A DNA stretch of 61,723 nucleotides from Verrucomicrobiota bacterium (GCA_016871495.1 VHDF01000024.1:1-61723); one strand, 5' to 3'; shown: positions 32,598-41,919, numbered from the stretch's first letter. Translations and numbers: made by a program. The notes: generated by a model not told the origin, from the letters alone.

Positions 32598-33938
32598 ATG
32601 TCCCGATTTACTCCCAACTGTGCAGGATTGGCCCGGCGAGATTTTATTCAACTGGGCTTGGGTGGCGCGCTCGGAGTGGGCTTGGCCGACCTGCTTCGGT
32701 TGCAAGCGGCTTCCGCCAAGACCGCATTGTCGTCGGGATCAAGTTCGCGTGTGAACTGCATCATGCTGTGGCTGGATGGAGGGCCTTCGCATCACGAGTC
32801 TTTCGATCCCAAGCCGGAAGCGCCTTCGGAGATCCGCGGAGAATTCAAGTCGATCCCGACCCGGGTGCCGGGCCTGCACTTCAGCGAAGTTTTTCCCAAG
32901 CTCGCCGGCGTGGCGGACAAGTTGACGATCGTGCGGTCCATTTGCCACAACGACCCAAACCATGGCGGGGGCAATCATTATTTGATGACCGGCATGCCCA
33001 CGCCGGTGCCGGTGGCTTGCGGGGCGTCGGTGACGTTTCATCCCTCCTTCGGGTCGATGGTCTCTTATCAGCGAGGCGTGCGGGATGGGATCCCGGGTTA
33101 CATTTCGATGCCGAAGCTTTCCCGCAGCGGAGGTCCGAATTTCTTGGGAGGGAAGCACTCGGCTTTCGTGATCAACGGCAATCCGAACGAAAAGAAATTT
33201 CAAGTGCGCGACGTCGTGCTGCCGACGGGCATCAGCGAGAGCCGGGCGGCCCGTCGACGCGAGTTGCGCTCGGCCCTGGACGGGATGAAGCGCTACACGG
33301 ACAAGCTCGCGGATGATCCTGCCGTCACGTTCGACCAGTACTTGGCGCAGGGGGTCGATCTGGTTCTTTCCCCCAAGGCGCAAGCGGCCTTCGATTTGAA
33401 CCGGGAGGACGAGAAACTGCGTGAACGGTATGGGCGCAATGATCTGGCTCAACGATTATTGCTGGCCCGCCGATTGGTGGAAGTCGGGGTCTCCTGGGTG
33501 ACGGTCTATTACGACGGCTGGGATCATCACACGAAACTCTTCGAGGCTTTCAAAGGCGACAAGATCAAGCGCCTGGACCAGGGCATGACCGCGCTCTTGA
33601 GCGATCTCGACGAGCGCGGGTTGCTCGATTCCACCCTGGTCCTGGTCCTCGGCGAATTTGGCCGCACTCCGAAGGTCAACAAGGACGCGGGACGGGATCA
33701 TTGGCCCCATGCCATGTCGGTGCTCGCCGCCGGCGCGGGCGTTCCTCGCGGGCACGTCGTGGGAGCGACCGACGCGAAGGGCGCCTACGCTTCCGAAAGC
33801 GTTTATCGGCCTGAAGACTTGGCGGCGACGATTTACACCAAGATGGGCATCGACCCCAATCTTGTGTTACACACCAACACGGGGCGTCCGGTTCAGTTGG
33901 TGACGCACGGGCGGGTTATCCCGGAATTGTTCACCTGA
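32598..33938 (+). CDS. Tat-exported DUF1501 protein (446 aa)
   Basis: The twin-arginine leader LARRDFIQLGLGGALGVGLA is followed by DUF1501 motifs CIMLWLDGGPSHHESFDPKP, VLGEFGRTPKVNKDAGRDHW and a final YTKMGIDPNLVLHTNTGRPV. The fold is predicted to be sulfatase-like, exported; function is unknown. Ten bases downstream begins the PPC-domain protein, so the two form a unit. The PSD1 partner normally found next to DUF1501 is absent here. Confidence 0.88.
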   Translation: MSRFTPNCAGLARRDFIQLGLGGALGVGLADLLRLQAASAKTALSSGSSSRVNCIMLWLDGGPSHHESFDPKPEAPSEIRGEFKSIPTRVPGLHFSEVFPKLAGVADKLTIVRSICHNDPNHGGGNHYLMTGMPTPVPVACGASVTFHPSFGSMVSYQRGVRDGIPGYISMPKLSRSGGPNFLGGKHSAFVINGNPNEKKFQVRDVVLPTGISESRAARRRELRSALDGMKRYTDKLADDPAVTFDQYLAQGVDLVLSPKAQAAFDLNREDEKLRERYGRNDLAQRLLLARRLVEVGVSWVTVYYDGWDHHTKLFEAFKGDKIKRLDQGMTALLSDLDERGLLDSTLVLVLGEFGRTPKVNKDAGRDHWPHAMSVLAAGAGVPRGHVVGATDAKGAYASESVYRPEDLAATIYTKMGIDPNLVLHTNTGRPVQLVTHGRVIPELFT

Positions 33939-33947
33939 GCCCCGCGG

Positions 33948-35648
33948 GTGACGCGCGTGGAAACTCTGCTTCGAACGCGGCTCGCATCCCTGATGGCGGC
34001 GGGTTCCCTCTCCCTGGCTTTTTCAATCGAGGCCGCGCTTCCTGAGCTGGAACATTTTTTCCCCATCGTGGTGCGACCGGGCTCGACCCAGACGGTCACA
34101 GCCATCGGTAAGTTCAATCCCTGGCCGGTCGAGTTTTGGTCTCAGGATCCGGCCATTCAAATCCGCGCGTTGACGAATTCCGGATCGATCGAGGTATCGG
34201 TGCAGCCCGGCGTCCCGAACGGACCGCGACTCATCCGCGCCCGCAGCGCCGGAGGCGCGAGCGCTCCACGCATGTTGCTGGTCGAGGCGCGGGAGCATTG
34301 GCTCGAACGCGAGCCCAACGATGATGGACGCAGGTCCCAGGCGATCGACACATTGCCCGCGGCGCTGCAGGGCCGGTTGGACAAAGAAGGCGACGTCGAT
34401 GTTTACCGGGTCCGGGTGGAAAAGGGCCGCACCTTGATCGCCCGTCTGCAGGGTTACGTCCTGGGATCATCGATGGATGCGGTGTTGAGGTTGGTCGACG
34501 AAAAGGGGTTTCAATTGGCCATCAACCACGACGACGGCAAGACTCTGGATCCGTTCTTGAGTTGGACGGCTTCCCGAAGCGAGACCGTCTTCGTGCAGGT
34601 TTTCGGTTTCAAGTATCCCGCGGATTCTTCGGTGCGTTTCTCGGGAGACTCCAAGAGTGTGTATCGATTGGAGATCACGGATGGGGTTTGGGTGGAGCAT
34701 TTGCTGCCCCTGGGTGTGAATGCCAGCGCGGCGGCGGACGTGGTGGCGGTCGGCTGGAACTTTTCTCCCGGCGGCGCGAAGATCAAGGTGGATCCTTCGA
34801 TGTGGCTGTCCTGCCGGGACGGGCACGCCAACCTGGATCTGCCTCTTGCAATGAATACGCTGACCGTGCCTGTGGGACGTGGGCCGGAGTGGATGGAGAC
34901 CACGTTGCCGCGGGAGGCTCCACGCGCGCCGTTCGCGATCACGGGCGAATTGACTCAGCCCGGCGAGCAGGACCGGTGGCCCTTGCGGGCTGGCAAGGGC
35001 GAGCGTTTGTTGCTTCGGGCTCAATCCGCTCGATTCGGTTTTCCGCTTGATCCCTGGTTGAAAGTGTTCGACGCCGCAGGGAAACAGTTGGCTCACACGG
35101 ATGACGCGGACAGTTTGGATGCCCAACTGGATTGGGTGGTTCCGGAGGATGGCGAGTACGCGATTGTCGTGGGAGGACTTCTCCAAAGGGGCGGGTCGGA
35201 ATGCCGTTACCGCCTCAGTGTGGAGCCCGTGGAGCCCGGGTTGAAGCTTTCGGTCGCGGAGCACCAGGTGGTGGTGGAGGTCGGTAAGACGAATTCATTA
35301 AGAGTCACCGCATCGAGGCTCTATGGGTTTACCAACAAAGTGGAGTTGCGATGGGAGGGTGGGAGAGAGGGTTTGCAGGTTGCTCCGGTTGCCGTGCCGG
35401 AAAATGGGGGAGAGATGGAGTTGAAGTTCGTGCCGGAGTTGACGGCGTCGTTACGAAGCGAGGCGATCAGGCTGGAAGCCGTCGAACTCGACGGGGGTCG
35501 ACGGTTTCCGGTTCGGTATTGGATGACGACCACCGGGATCAACAATGGAGTGCCCAATGGCTACCATACGATGCTGGTGGAATCGACGGACCAATTGTGG
35601 CTGGCCGTGACGCGTCCGCCCACGAATGCGGTGGCCGCCAAGCCTTAA
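33948..35648 (+). CDS. Exported protein with PPC (bacterial pre-peptidase C-terminal) domains
   Basis: This 566-aa protein starts at a GTG ten bases after the DUF1501 stop; a second GTG four codons on is equally possible. A hydrophobic leader (LASLMAAGSLSLAFSIEA) indicates export. Two PPC-like beta-sandwich modules are visible: ARSAGGASAPRMLLVEAREH with EREPNDD... followed by GRLDKEGDVDVYRVRVEKGR, and GELTQPGEQDRWPLRAGKGE. No peptidase domain is present, so it is probably a structural or binding partner of the DUF1501 protein. Similar DUF1501-PPC pairs occur in PVC genomes. Confidence 0.78.
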   Translation: MTRVETLLRTRLASLMAAGSLSLAFSIEAALPELEHFFPIVVRPGSTQTVTAIGKFNPWPVEFWSQDPAIQIRALTNSGSIEVSVQPGVPNGPRLIRARSAGGASAPRMLLVEAREHWLEREPNDDGRRSQAIDTLPAALQGRLDKEGDVDVYRVRVEKGRTLIARLQGYVLGSSMDAVLRLVDEKGFQLAINHDDGKTLDPFLSWTASRSETVFVQVFGFKYPADSSVRFSGDSKSVYRLEITDGVWVEHLLPLGVNASAAADVVAVGWNFSPGGAKIKVDPSMWLSCRDGHANLDLPLAMNTLTVPVGRGPEWMETTLPREAPRAPFAITGELTQPGEQDRWPLRAGKGERLLLRAQSARFGFPLDPWLKVFDAAGKQLAHTDDADSLDAQLDWVVPEDGEYAIVVGGLLQRGGSECRYRLSVEPVEPGLKLSVAEHQVVVEVGKTNSLRVTASRLYGFTNKVELRWEGGREGLQVAPVAVPENGGEMELKFVPELTASLRSEAIRLEAVELDGGRRFPVRYWMTTTGINNGVPNGYHTMLVESTDQLWLAVTRPPTNAVAAKP

Positions 35649-35675
35649 CGATGCCGTGGGAAATGGGGATCGGGG

Positions 35676-35720
35676 GCAGCGGTTCGTGTGCAGCGACGGA
35701 TTCGGGAATCGATCGACGAA
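35676..35720 (+). repeat. 45-base direct repeat, copy 1
   Basis: The core GGCAGCGGTTCGTGTGCAGC followed by GACGGATTCGGGAATCGATC recurs at 36085-36130 with about 90% identity in the same orientation. It is non-coding and contains a short palindrome around CGATCG. Confidence 0.6.
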
Positions 35721-35914
35721 AGCCTCGAGAGCGTCCGAGAGTCTCCATGTCTGGCGCGGTCGTGGACCATCTATACTAACCAATGCGACCGAGTCACAAG
35801 TGTGTTCCGTACGGAACATGCAATTGGTTCACCCTCCATCTCGGAGATTCCTCGAACGTCGCCGTCTCTCGCGCCCACCGTGAGGCCGAAGCGGCTCCGA
35901 CGGGTTCACTGCTA

Positions 35915-36055
35915 TCTTCGCGTCCTTTGCGTGAGGAAAAGCAAGATGTCTCACCCCAAATCCGCAACGGCCGCAAAGGAAACCAGGGCACTCGCCAACC
36001 GGCAAACCTGGAGATGATTCGAGATCTCTGTCCCCAGGGAACTTCTCTCCCGCGA
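35915..36055 (+). repeat. ~140-base dispersed repeat, copy 1
   Basis: The stretch from TCTTCGCGTCCTTTGCGTGA through GCAACGGCCGCAAAGGAAAC and GAGATGATTCGAGATCTCTG recurs at 53316-53462 in the same orientation, 17 kb away, at roughly 80-85% identity by eye. A shorter related fragment (CATCGAGATCTCTGTCTCCA) occurs at 53051-53070. Confidence 0.6.
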
Positions 36056-36084
36056 ACCACCAGGTGCGATGAGACCGCGATGCT

Positions 36085-36130
36085 GGCAGCGGTTCGTGTG
36101 CTGCGACGGGTTCGGGAACCGATCGACGAA
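36085..36130 (+). repeat. 45-base direct repeat, copy 2
   Basis: This is the second copy of the repeat at 35676-35720, ~410 bases downstream and in the same orientation. The two copies flank the 140-base element. Confidence 0.6.
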
Positions 36131-36258
36131 ATCCTCTCCTCAGCGGTCATCACCCGGATTTCTGATCCCCTTGTCCGGGGTTTTGAATCGAGTCAATCCG
36201 ATGGACAAGACGATCGCTCAGACTCTAAAAGGCAGGGGTGCACCCACTCTCGCTTCAG

Positions 36259-38412
36259 ATGATTTCCAAGACTGCGGCGTTAGGGCTGCTCTGTCGGATC
36301 CTGATGACGTCGATCCCTGGCGTTGTCGCCGCGGGGGATTCCGGCAGTGCCCCACCCTCCAAAGCATCGCGCGACGCCGACTGGCCCGTTTATCTCGGGA
36401 ACAAGGAGCGAAGCCTCTATTCCACTCTGCAGCAGATTCATCGAACCAATGTGGCTCAATTAAAGGTCGCATGGACCTATGACACCGGGGAGAAGGGCGA
36501 GTATCAGGCGAACAATCTCATCATTCGGGGCGTGCTCTACACGGCGACCCCAAGCCGGCGCATCATTGCTTTGGAGGCGGCCACGGGCCGCGAGCTTTGG
36601 ATTTGGAATCCTTCCTCGGAAAAACCAGGCAGCGCCGGGGCGCGACAACGCGGCCTCGTCTATTGGGAGAATGCATCCGGCGGCGAACAGCGACTGCTAA
36701 CTGCCGCAGGCCCCTATCTGTTTGCTCTCGATCCGAAGTCCGGCACGCTGATCCGCGATTTCGGCCAGAATGGGTCGGTTCGACTCGGGGCGTCCATCGA
36801 TCCCCAGAATCCACCGAACGTCAGTCTGAACACGCCCGGGATCATACATAAGGATCTGTTGATCCTGGGCGGCGTGGGCGGACCGGGAGCCGTCCGGGCG
36901 CTGGACGTCCGCACCGGCGAGCGGCGCTGGATCTTTCATCTGATTCCCCGCCCGGGCGAGTTCGGCCACGACACTTGGCCGCCGGAAGCTTACAAGACGG
37001 CCACCGGCCTGATGCCGTGGCCGGGCCAGTCCCTCGACGAGAAGCGAGGGATTGTCTATGTCGCCACCAAGACCGCTGAACCCGATTTCTACGGCGGGGA
37101 ACGCCACGGCATGAATCTTTTCGCCAATTGCCTCGTGGCGCTGGACGCTGCCACCGGAAAACGCTTGTGGCACTTCCAAATCGTCCATCACGACCTGCTC
37201 GACAAGGATCTCCCTTGTCCGCCTGTTTTGCTGACCGTGACGCATCGCGGCCGGAAAATCGACGCGGTGGCTCAAGGAACGAAACACGGCCTGCTCTTTG
37301 TTTTCAATCGCGTGACAGGAGAACCGCTTTGGCCTGTCGAGGAACGCGCGGTGCCGCAGTCCACGCTTCGTGGCGAGCAGTCCTGGCCGACCCAGCCGTT
37401 CCCGACCATGCCCCCTCCGCTCATGCGGCAGCAATACACGGAGGCCGAGGTGTCGAATATCTCGCCTGAGACCGAAATCATGACGCGCGATCGGATTCGG
37501 GCTTCGCCGAATTTTGGACCGTTCCCGGCGCCGAGTCTGAACGAGACCATCATGTTTCCTGGTTTCGACGGCGGCATGGAATGGGGCGGCGGGGCGGCGG
37601 ACCCTGAGGGCAACTACTACGTCAACATCAATGAAATGCCCTGGATCCTGCAAATGGTCGAAACCCGGCATGCGGATGGATCTCCGCTGGCACGCGGGGA
37701 GCGGGAATACATGCTTTATTGTGCGGCCTGTCATGGGCTGGACAAGACGGGCAATCTGGCAGGTGGTTTCCCGCCGCTCATCGATGTGATCAAGCGACGC
37801 CCTCGCGATCAAATCGCCTTGATCACCAAACAGGGCGCCGGGCGCATGCCTGCGTTCGATATGATCCCGGAATTGCAGCGTGAAGCGATTCTCGATTACG
37901 TCCTCGGCGAATCGCCCGCCCCGGCGCCTCAAGGTGCCGAAGCGGCGGCGGCCGCGAAGAAGAAAGGTCCGGAGTACGCCTTCGGCGGTTTTCGTCGCTG
38001 GCTTGATCCCAGTGGATATCCCGCGATTCGACCGCCGTGGGGGACCTTGAATGCCGTGGACCTGAATACCGGCCAGATCAAATGGAAGGTGCCGCTGGGC
38101 GAGTACCGCGAACTCACCGCGCGTGGCATTCCGCCCACGGGCACGGAAAACTACGGGGGTCCCGTCGTCACCGCGGGTGGGCTCCTGTTCATCGGAGCCA
38201 GCGCCGACGAAACCATGCGTGCCTTTGATACCAGAACAGGAAACGTTCTCTGGCAGGCGTCACTGCCGTTTAGTGGCAACGCCACGCCGAGCACTTACAT
38301 GGTCCAAGGACGCCAGTTTGTCGTGATTTCAGCGGGTGGCGGCAAATCAGGACGGCCGGCTGGCGGTCATCTCGTGGCCTTTGCCCTGCCGGAGCCGTTG
38401 ACTCGACCTTAG
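36259..38412 (+). CDS. PQQ-dependent dehydrogenase with inserted cytochrome c domain
   Basis: This 717-aa quinoprotein has a signal peptide (KTAALGLLCRILMTSIPGVVAA) and PQQ beta-propeller repeats: VAWTYDTGEKGEYQANNLII, RIIALEAATGRELWIWNPSS, CLVALDAATGKRLWHFQIVH. The family oxidises alcohols or sugars, often glucose-type polyols, in the periplasm. Around residue 487 there is a mono-heme cytochrome c insert (CAACHG, with axial Met likely in GRMPAFDM) placed between propeller blades rather than at the C-terminus. The last blade follows (DLNTGQIKWKVPLGEYREL). I chose ATG 36259; a GTG at 36238 adds seven residues. It probably passes electrons to a respiratory chain. Confidence 0.9.
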   Translation: MISKTAALGLLCRILMTSIPGVVAAGDSGSAPPSKASRDADWPVYLGNKERSLYSTLQQIHRTNVAQLKVAWTYDTGEKGEYQANNLIIRGVLYTATPSRRIIALEAATGRELWIWNPSSEKPGSAGARQRGLVYWENASGGEQRLLTAAGPYLFALDPKSGTLIRDFGQNGSVRLGASIDPQNPPNVSLNTPGIIHKDLLILGGVGGPGAVRALDVRTGERRWIFHLIPRPGEFGHDTWPPEAYKTATGLMPWPGQSLDEKRGIVYVATKTAEPDFYGGERHGMNLFANCLVALDAATGKRLWHFQIVHHDLLDKDLPCPPVLLTVTHRGRKIDAVAQGTKHGLLFVFNRVTGEPLWPVEERAVPQSTLRGEQSWPTQPFPTMPPPLMRQQYTEAEVSNISPETEIMTRDRIRASPNFGPFPAPSLNETIMFPGFDGGMEWGGGAADPEGNYYVNINEMPWILQMVETRHADGSPLARGEREYMLYCAACHGLDKTGNLAGGFPPLIDVIKRRPRDQIALITKQGAGRMPAFDMIPELQREAILDYVLGESPAPAPQGAEAAAAAKKKGPEYAFGGFRRWLDPSGYPAIRPPWGTLNAVDLNTGQIKWKVPLGEYRELTARGIPPTGTENYGGPVVTAGGLLFIGASADETMRAFDTRTGNVLWQASLPFSGNATPSTYMVQGRQFVVISAGGGKSGRPAGGHLVAFALPEPLTRP

Positions 38413-38454
38413 CCCGGAAATTTCATCCTTGTTTCGCGACCGGGAATTTCCGGG
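38413..38454 (+). terminator. Hairpin after the PQQ dehydrogenase gene
   Basis: A perfect 10-bp inverted repeat (CCCGGAAATT at 38413-38422 and AATTTCCGGG at 38445-38454) with a 22-base loop begins directly after the TAG stop codon. There is no downstream T-run, so an intrinsic terminator is uncertain. The location between convergent genes (PQQ dehydrogenase and DUF1501) favours a termination or mRNA-stabilising role. Confidence 0.45.
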
Positions 38455-38590
38455 CGCGGTTCGATCTAATCCGCAATGCTGAAACTTGATGGGGGACGTT
38501 TCCCAACCCCGTTGAGTGTGAAAGATGCGGGTGAGCTTCGGCTTCGCGTCGGGCACGTGTGATGGATTGCGTTTGGGGTGGAAACCAGAC

Positions 38591-39997
38591 TCACACCAAT
38601 CCCCGAATCGGTTCTCCTCGCGTCATCGCCTCGACGACGCGCTGGGGGATGCCCGGCATCAGCCGGACCTCGCCGATGTCCAGCAGCGTGTGCATGATGG
38701 TGGCGAGCAAGTCTTTCATCGTCACCGCGTCCGACGCCGGTTCGCCGCCGTCGCGCGAGGACTGGCCGATGACGCGGCCCATCTTCAACCCGCCGCCGTA
38801 GAGGAGGAGCGGAGCGAGATTGCCCCAGTGATCGCGTCCGCCGTGCTTGTTGATGGCCGGCGTGCGGCCCATCTCGCCGCAACAGACCAGCAGGATTTTT
38901 TCGCTCAGGCCGCGCGCCTCGACATCCTCGATGAACGCCGACACCGCGTGGTCGAACGGCCTGCCGACATACTCCATGCCCACGGTCATCGGAGCGTTGT
39001 TTTCATCGGCGTGCATGTCCCAGATGAAGCTGGTGGTGACGGTGACGAAGCCCACGCCGCGCTCGCACAGCCGACGGGCCAGGAGCAACTGACGGCCGAG
39101 CGTGAGCGCGTTCGTGGCGTAGTGATCGATGTTCTTCCACTGTGGGCTGATGCGCTCGCGCGGCAGGAGCGGTGCGGTGTCGTAACGTTCGACGAGACGC
39201 GGGTCTTCGCGAGACCAATCGAAGGCGTCGGACACCCCGCGGTGCAGGGCGTCGAAGGCCTGTTGCTGGTAGGCGCTGAAGCCCTCGACCGCGCCACGGG
39301 CGTCAGCCCAGCGCTTCCAGTCGTCGAGCGCGCCGAGCAAAGCGCGGCGGTCGTGGAAGCGGCCTTCCGGAAGATTCAGCCGCATGTCCCCCTGCAGTCC
39401 CGCGCCCGAGCCGGGCACGAACGGAGCCAAGGTGCGGCTGAGTTCGCCTGTGCCCTCGAAGTTGCCGAATTCGGTCACCGCCGCCTGCGCCTTCGGGTCC
39501 ACGGAGCGCGGGAACAGGGTGACGTTCGTCGGCATCGCGGTGTCGCGGCGCGACAGTCCGGCGATGCTGGAGTAAAGCGAACCCATGTTGGCGCGCAGTG
39601 TGTCCGCGCCGAGGACCGGTTTGATGTCGTGGTTTCCGTCGCCGGTGACGAAGGAGCGGACGATGCTGAACTTGTGTGCGAGCCGGGCCAGTTGGGTGAA
39701 GGTGCTGCCAAAGGTGACGCCGGGGAGAGTCGTCTTGATCTCACCCGTGGCGCTGCGGATGGTCGAGGGCGCGTCCATCTTGGGATCGAACGTCTCGAAC
39801 TGGGACGGTCCGCCATGCATGAAGAGGAAGATGACCGAGCGATCCTTGAGAGGGGAGGTCTTCGCCGCGGCGGTGGCCGCACGGGTGGCGAACCAATCGC
39901 CCAAGGTCAATCCACCCAACCCAAGCCCGCCCGCGCGCAGGAACTGGCGTCGACGCCAGCGGCCCGCCTGACGGAAGTGATCTTGGAACGTCAGCAT
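38591..39997 (-). CDS. Tat-exported DUF1501 protein (468 aa)
   Basis: The leader WRRRQFLRAGGLGLGGLTLG is of twin-arginine type. DUF1501 motifs are strong: SVIFLFMHGGPSQFETFDPK, LVCCGEMGRTPAINKHGGRD and a C-terminal ATIMHTLLDIGEVRLMPGIP. It is the third DUF1501 in the window; its sequence is clearly different from the other two, so it represents a separate subfamily. No PSD1 gene is adjacent. It is convergent with the PQQ dehydrogenase, and its likely promoter lies in the 39998-40431 gap. Confidence 0.9.
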   Translation of the reverse strand: MLTFQDHFRQAGRWRRRQFLRAGGLGLGGLTLGDWFATRAATAAAKTSPLKDRSVIFLFMHGGPSQFETFDPKMDAPSTIRSATGEIKTTLPGVTFGSTFTQLARLAHKFSIVRSFVTGDGNHDIKPVLGADTLRANMGSLYSSIAGLSRRDTAMPTNVTLFPRSVDPKAQAAVTEFGNFEGTGELSRTLAPFVPGSGAGLQGDMRLNLPEGRFHDRRALLGALDDWKRWADARGAVEGFSAYQQQAFDALHRGVSDAFDWSREDPRLVERYDTAPLLPRERISPQWKNIDHYATNALTLGRQLLLARRLCERGVGFVTVTTSFIWDMHADENNAPMTVGMEYVGRPFDHAVSAFIEDVEARGLSEKILLVCCGEMGRTPAINKHGGRDHWGNLAPLLLYGGGLKMGRVIGQSSRDGGEPASDAVTMKDLLATIMHTLLDIGEVRLMPGIPQRVVEAMTRGEPIRGLV

Positions 39998-40431
39998 GGC
40001 GGATAAGCTGTGGTTGGCTCCGATATGAGGCCAGAACGGGAGTTCGGCAGCAAGGCGTTTTCCAGCGTTAGAACTCCGCCGGGCCGGGGTGCGGAAGGGT
40101 GAGTAACTTCAGCATCCAGTGAGTGGGGAGGGAGCCAGAAACATCCGGTGCATCCGCAAGTTTTCGGGGCGCGCCGTTCACGGCGCTTCCGCTCGCGCCA
40201 ACCTGCCGCGGCGATCTCCTCCCGCTTCATGGCCCGCTCTTGGTGAATGCCTTCGCCCTGGCGGCACCCTTGCCCGTTGAAGCTCCATGCCCCTTTGAAG
40301 ACACGCCTTGAAGCGGCGTGAACGCCGCGCCCCGGCGATGCTGCGCGCATCAACGACCACCTGGGGATGCACTGAGAAACACCCGGAAGCGAGTGCAATG
40401 GTGTTGGAAGGGAACGACGCCTGTTTGAAAG
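39998..40431. other. Non-coding gap with REP hairpins
   Basis: The 434-base gap holds the hairpin GCGCCGTTCACGGCGCTT (40171-40188), shared in inverted orientation with the units at 26499 and 26743, and a compensated variant GAAGCGGCGTGAACGCCGC (40310-40328) in which both arms changed together. No gene is supported. The downstream end of the unknown Tat protein gene is at 40432. Confidence 0.5.
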
Positions 40432-41709
40432 CTAGTCGCGCCAGAACGTGGATTCGGGCCCGACTTTGTAACGGACGGCCATGGCAGGGGTTTCGATTTT
40501 GATCTGGCCTCGATGCAGCGACTCGACTCCGGCGAGGGTCATGCCAGAAGTCAACAGGGTCCGTTCCGGGGGATAGGCAGGCTTTCCTGTGAGAACCAAG
40601 TCTTCGATGTGACGGATCAAGGGATGGAAAAAATCCGCGGTGGTTGAACCATGGCCCGGCATGGGGAGGTACATTTGGCAGGACACGATCTCCCCGGTGT
40701 CGGCCCGCAGCCCGGCGTAATTGAAGTCCCGGATGGGAGCCAGGACCAGCGTGGTGCGAAATCCATCGCGATGTTCGATGAAGTAGCCGATGCATTCCGG
40801 CATGGCTTGGCGCGCCCATTCGAACGAGATGCGGTCGGTATAGAATCCGGTTTCCACCGGCAAATTGTGGCTGCGGGTCAGGGCGGCGACCACGAGTCGC
40901 CGGGTGTCCGCATGGTCGGACGAAGCCAGGCGCTCCCACATGGGCGCGCCCTTCAGCGCATGGACGCTGCGGATGCCAACTTCGCCGCCTCGCCTTCGTT
41001 CGGACATGCACTGGGCGGTCTCGAGTCCATGGATATCATAACTATCCACCCCGCCATAGGCCACGCAGACGCTTTCCTTCAGCGGGACATTGTGAGGCAT
41101 GTCGATGGCGGGGAGTCGCCGTGTGACGGGCAGGGATGAACCGGCCAGGAAGGGAATGCGGAGGCGCCGGGCATCGGCGACCATTTCGGCGCATCGCTCC
41201 CAGGTGGTGGAGAGATGCTTGTCATTGAAAATGGGCACCGACTTTCCGCTGGCCTCGAAAACCTTGACGCATTCCTTGAACCATTCGTACCTCGGATAAA
41301 GCGTCTGGCCCATCGGACTCTTGGGATACTTGCCGTGCTCGGCGATAATGACCACGCCGTCCACCGCGAGCTTTCCGGTGCCCAAAGTGAGGGCCTCCGT
41401 GACGGATGGGAAGAGCTTGAGTCCGTGGCGCCGGACTCGGCCGGGGGTGAGGTCTCCTTCCGGGAATTGATCGATGAACACCGAGGCCACATCGACGCGC
41501 GGATGCTGCCATCCGCCTCGCCACCCATAACCGTAAGTCAGTCGATCGAGGAAATGTTGGGAATGGGAATGTGTGCGCACCTCGGTGCCCAGGAATGCGA
41601 CGCGTTTGCGGAGGGAAGATTTGGACGCGGCGCGAAGGGATGGCGCCATGACGAGAGAACCTGCCAGCGCGGTGGCGTGGCCCAGGAAGGATCGGCGTGC
41701 AAGAGACAT
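40432..41709 (-). CDS. Tat-exported protein of unknown function (425 aa)
   Basis: A leader MSLARRSFLGHATALAGSLV indicates twin-arginine export. Beyond it the sequence contains RKRVAFLGTEVRTHSHSQHF, VDGVVIIAEHGKYPKSPMGQ, VPIFNDKHLSTTWERCAEMV and TGKPAYPPERTLLTSGMTLA. The start of the mature part resembles the nucleotide-binding beginning of Gfo/Idh/MocA-like proteins found in PVC bacteria, but the GxGxxG motif is not clear, so I do not assign a reaction. It stands alone between repeat-rich gaps. The ATG start is directly before the leader, and the length fits exported PVC-specific families. Confidence 0.75.
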   Translation of the reverse strand: MSLARRSFLGHATALAGSLVMAPSLRAASKSSLRKRVAFLGTEVRTHSHSQHFLDRLTYGYGWRGGWQHPRVDVASVFIDQFPEGDLTPGRVRRHGLKLFPSVTEALTLGTGKLAVDGVVIIAEHGKYPKSPMGQTLYPRYEWFKECVKVFEASGKSVPIFNDKHLSTTWERCAEMVADARRLRIPFLAGSSLPVTRRLPAIDMPHNVPLKESVCVAYGGVDSYDIHGLETAQCMSERRRGGEVGIRSVHALKGAPMWERLASSDHADTRRLVVAALTRSHNLPVETGFYTDRISFEWARQAMPECIGYFIEHRDGFRTTLVLAPIRDFNYAGLRADTGEIVSCQMYLPMPGHGSTTADFFHPLIRHIEDLVLTGKPAYPPERTLLTSGMTLAGVESLHRGQIKIETPAMAVRYKVGPESTFWRD

Positions 41710-41919
41710 GGGTTCGCGGGGAGTTTATCGAAGTTCACCTTACCCGCGCAATCCGGTCCTACAGAAATCTCAGGCACTGAGCTCAGTGCGCCCCGTCGTC
41801 GGCCGTGTATCCCGAATCCGTTCTCGGTAATGTGGCGCAGGCTGCCCATCCTGCCGTATCGCCGACGGCCCGTCTGCCCGGCGAGTGAAGAACGAGGCCC
41901 AGCCATGCTCTCCACGCGC

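Larger units (their letters stand above)
35649..36258. other. Repeat-bearing non-coding region (610 bases)
   Basis: No gene is supported on either strand. The region holds two copies of a ~45-base repeat (35676-35720 and 36085-36130) and one copy of a ~140-base element shared with 53316-53462 (here 35915-36055). The remainder is unremarkable and must contain the promoter of the PQQ dehydrogenase. Confidence 0.55.
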
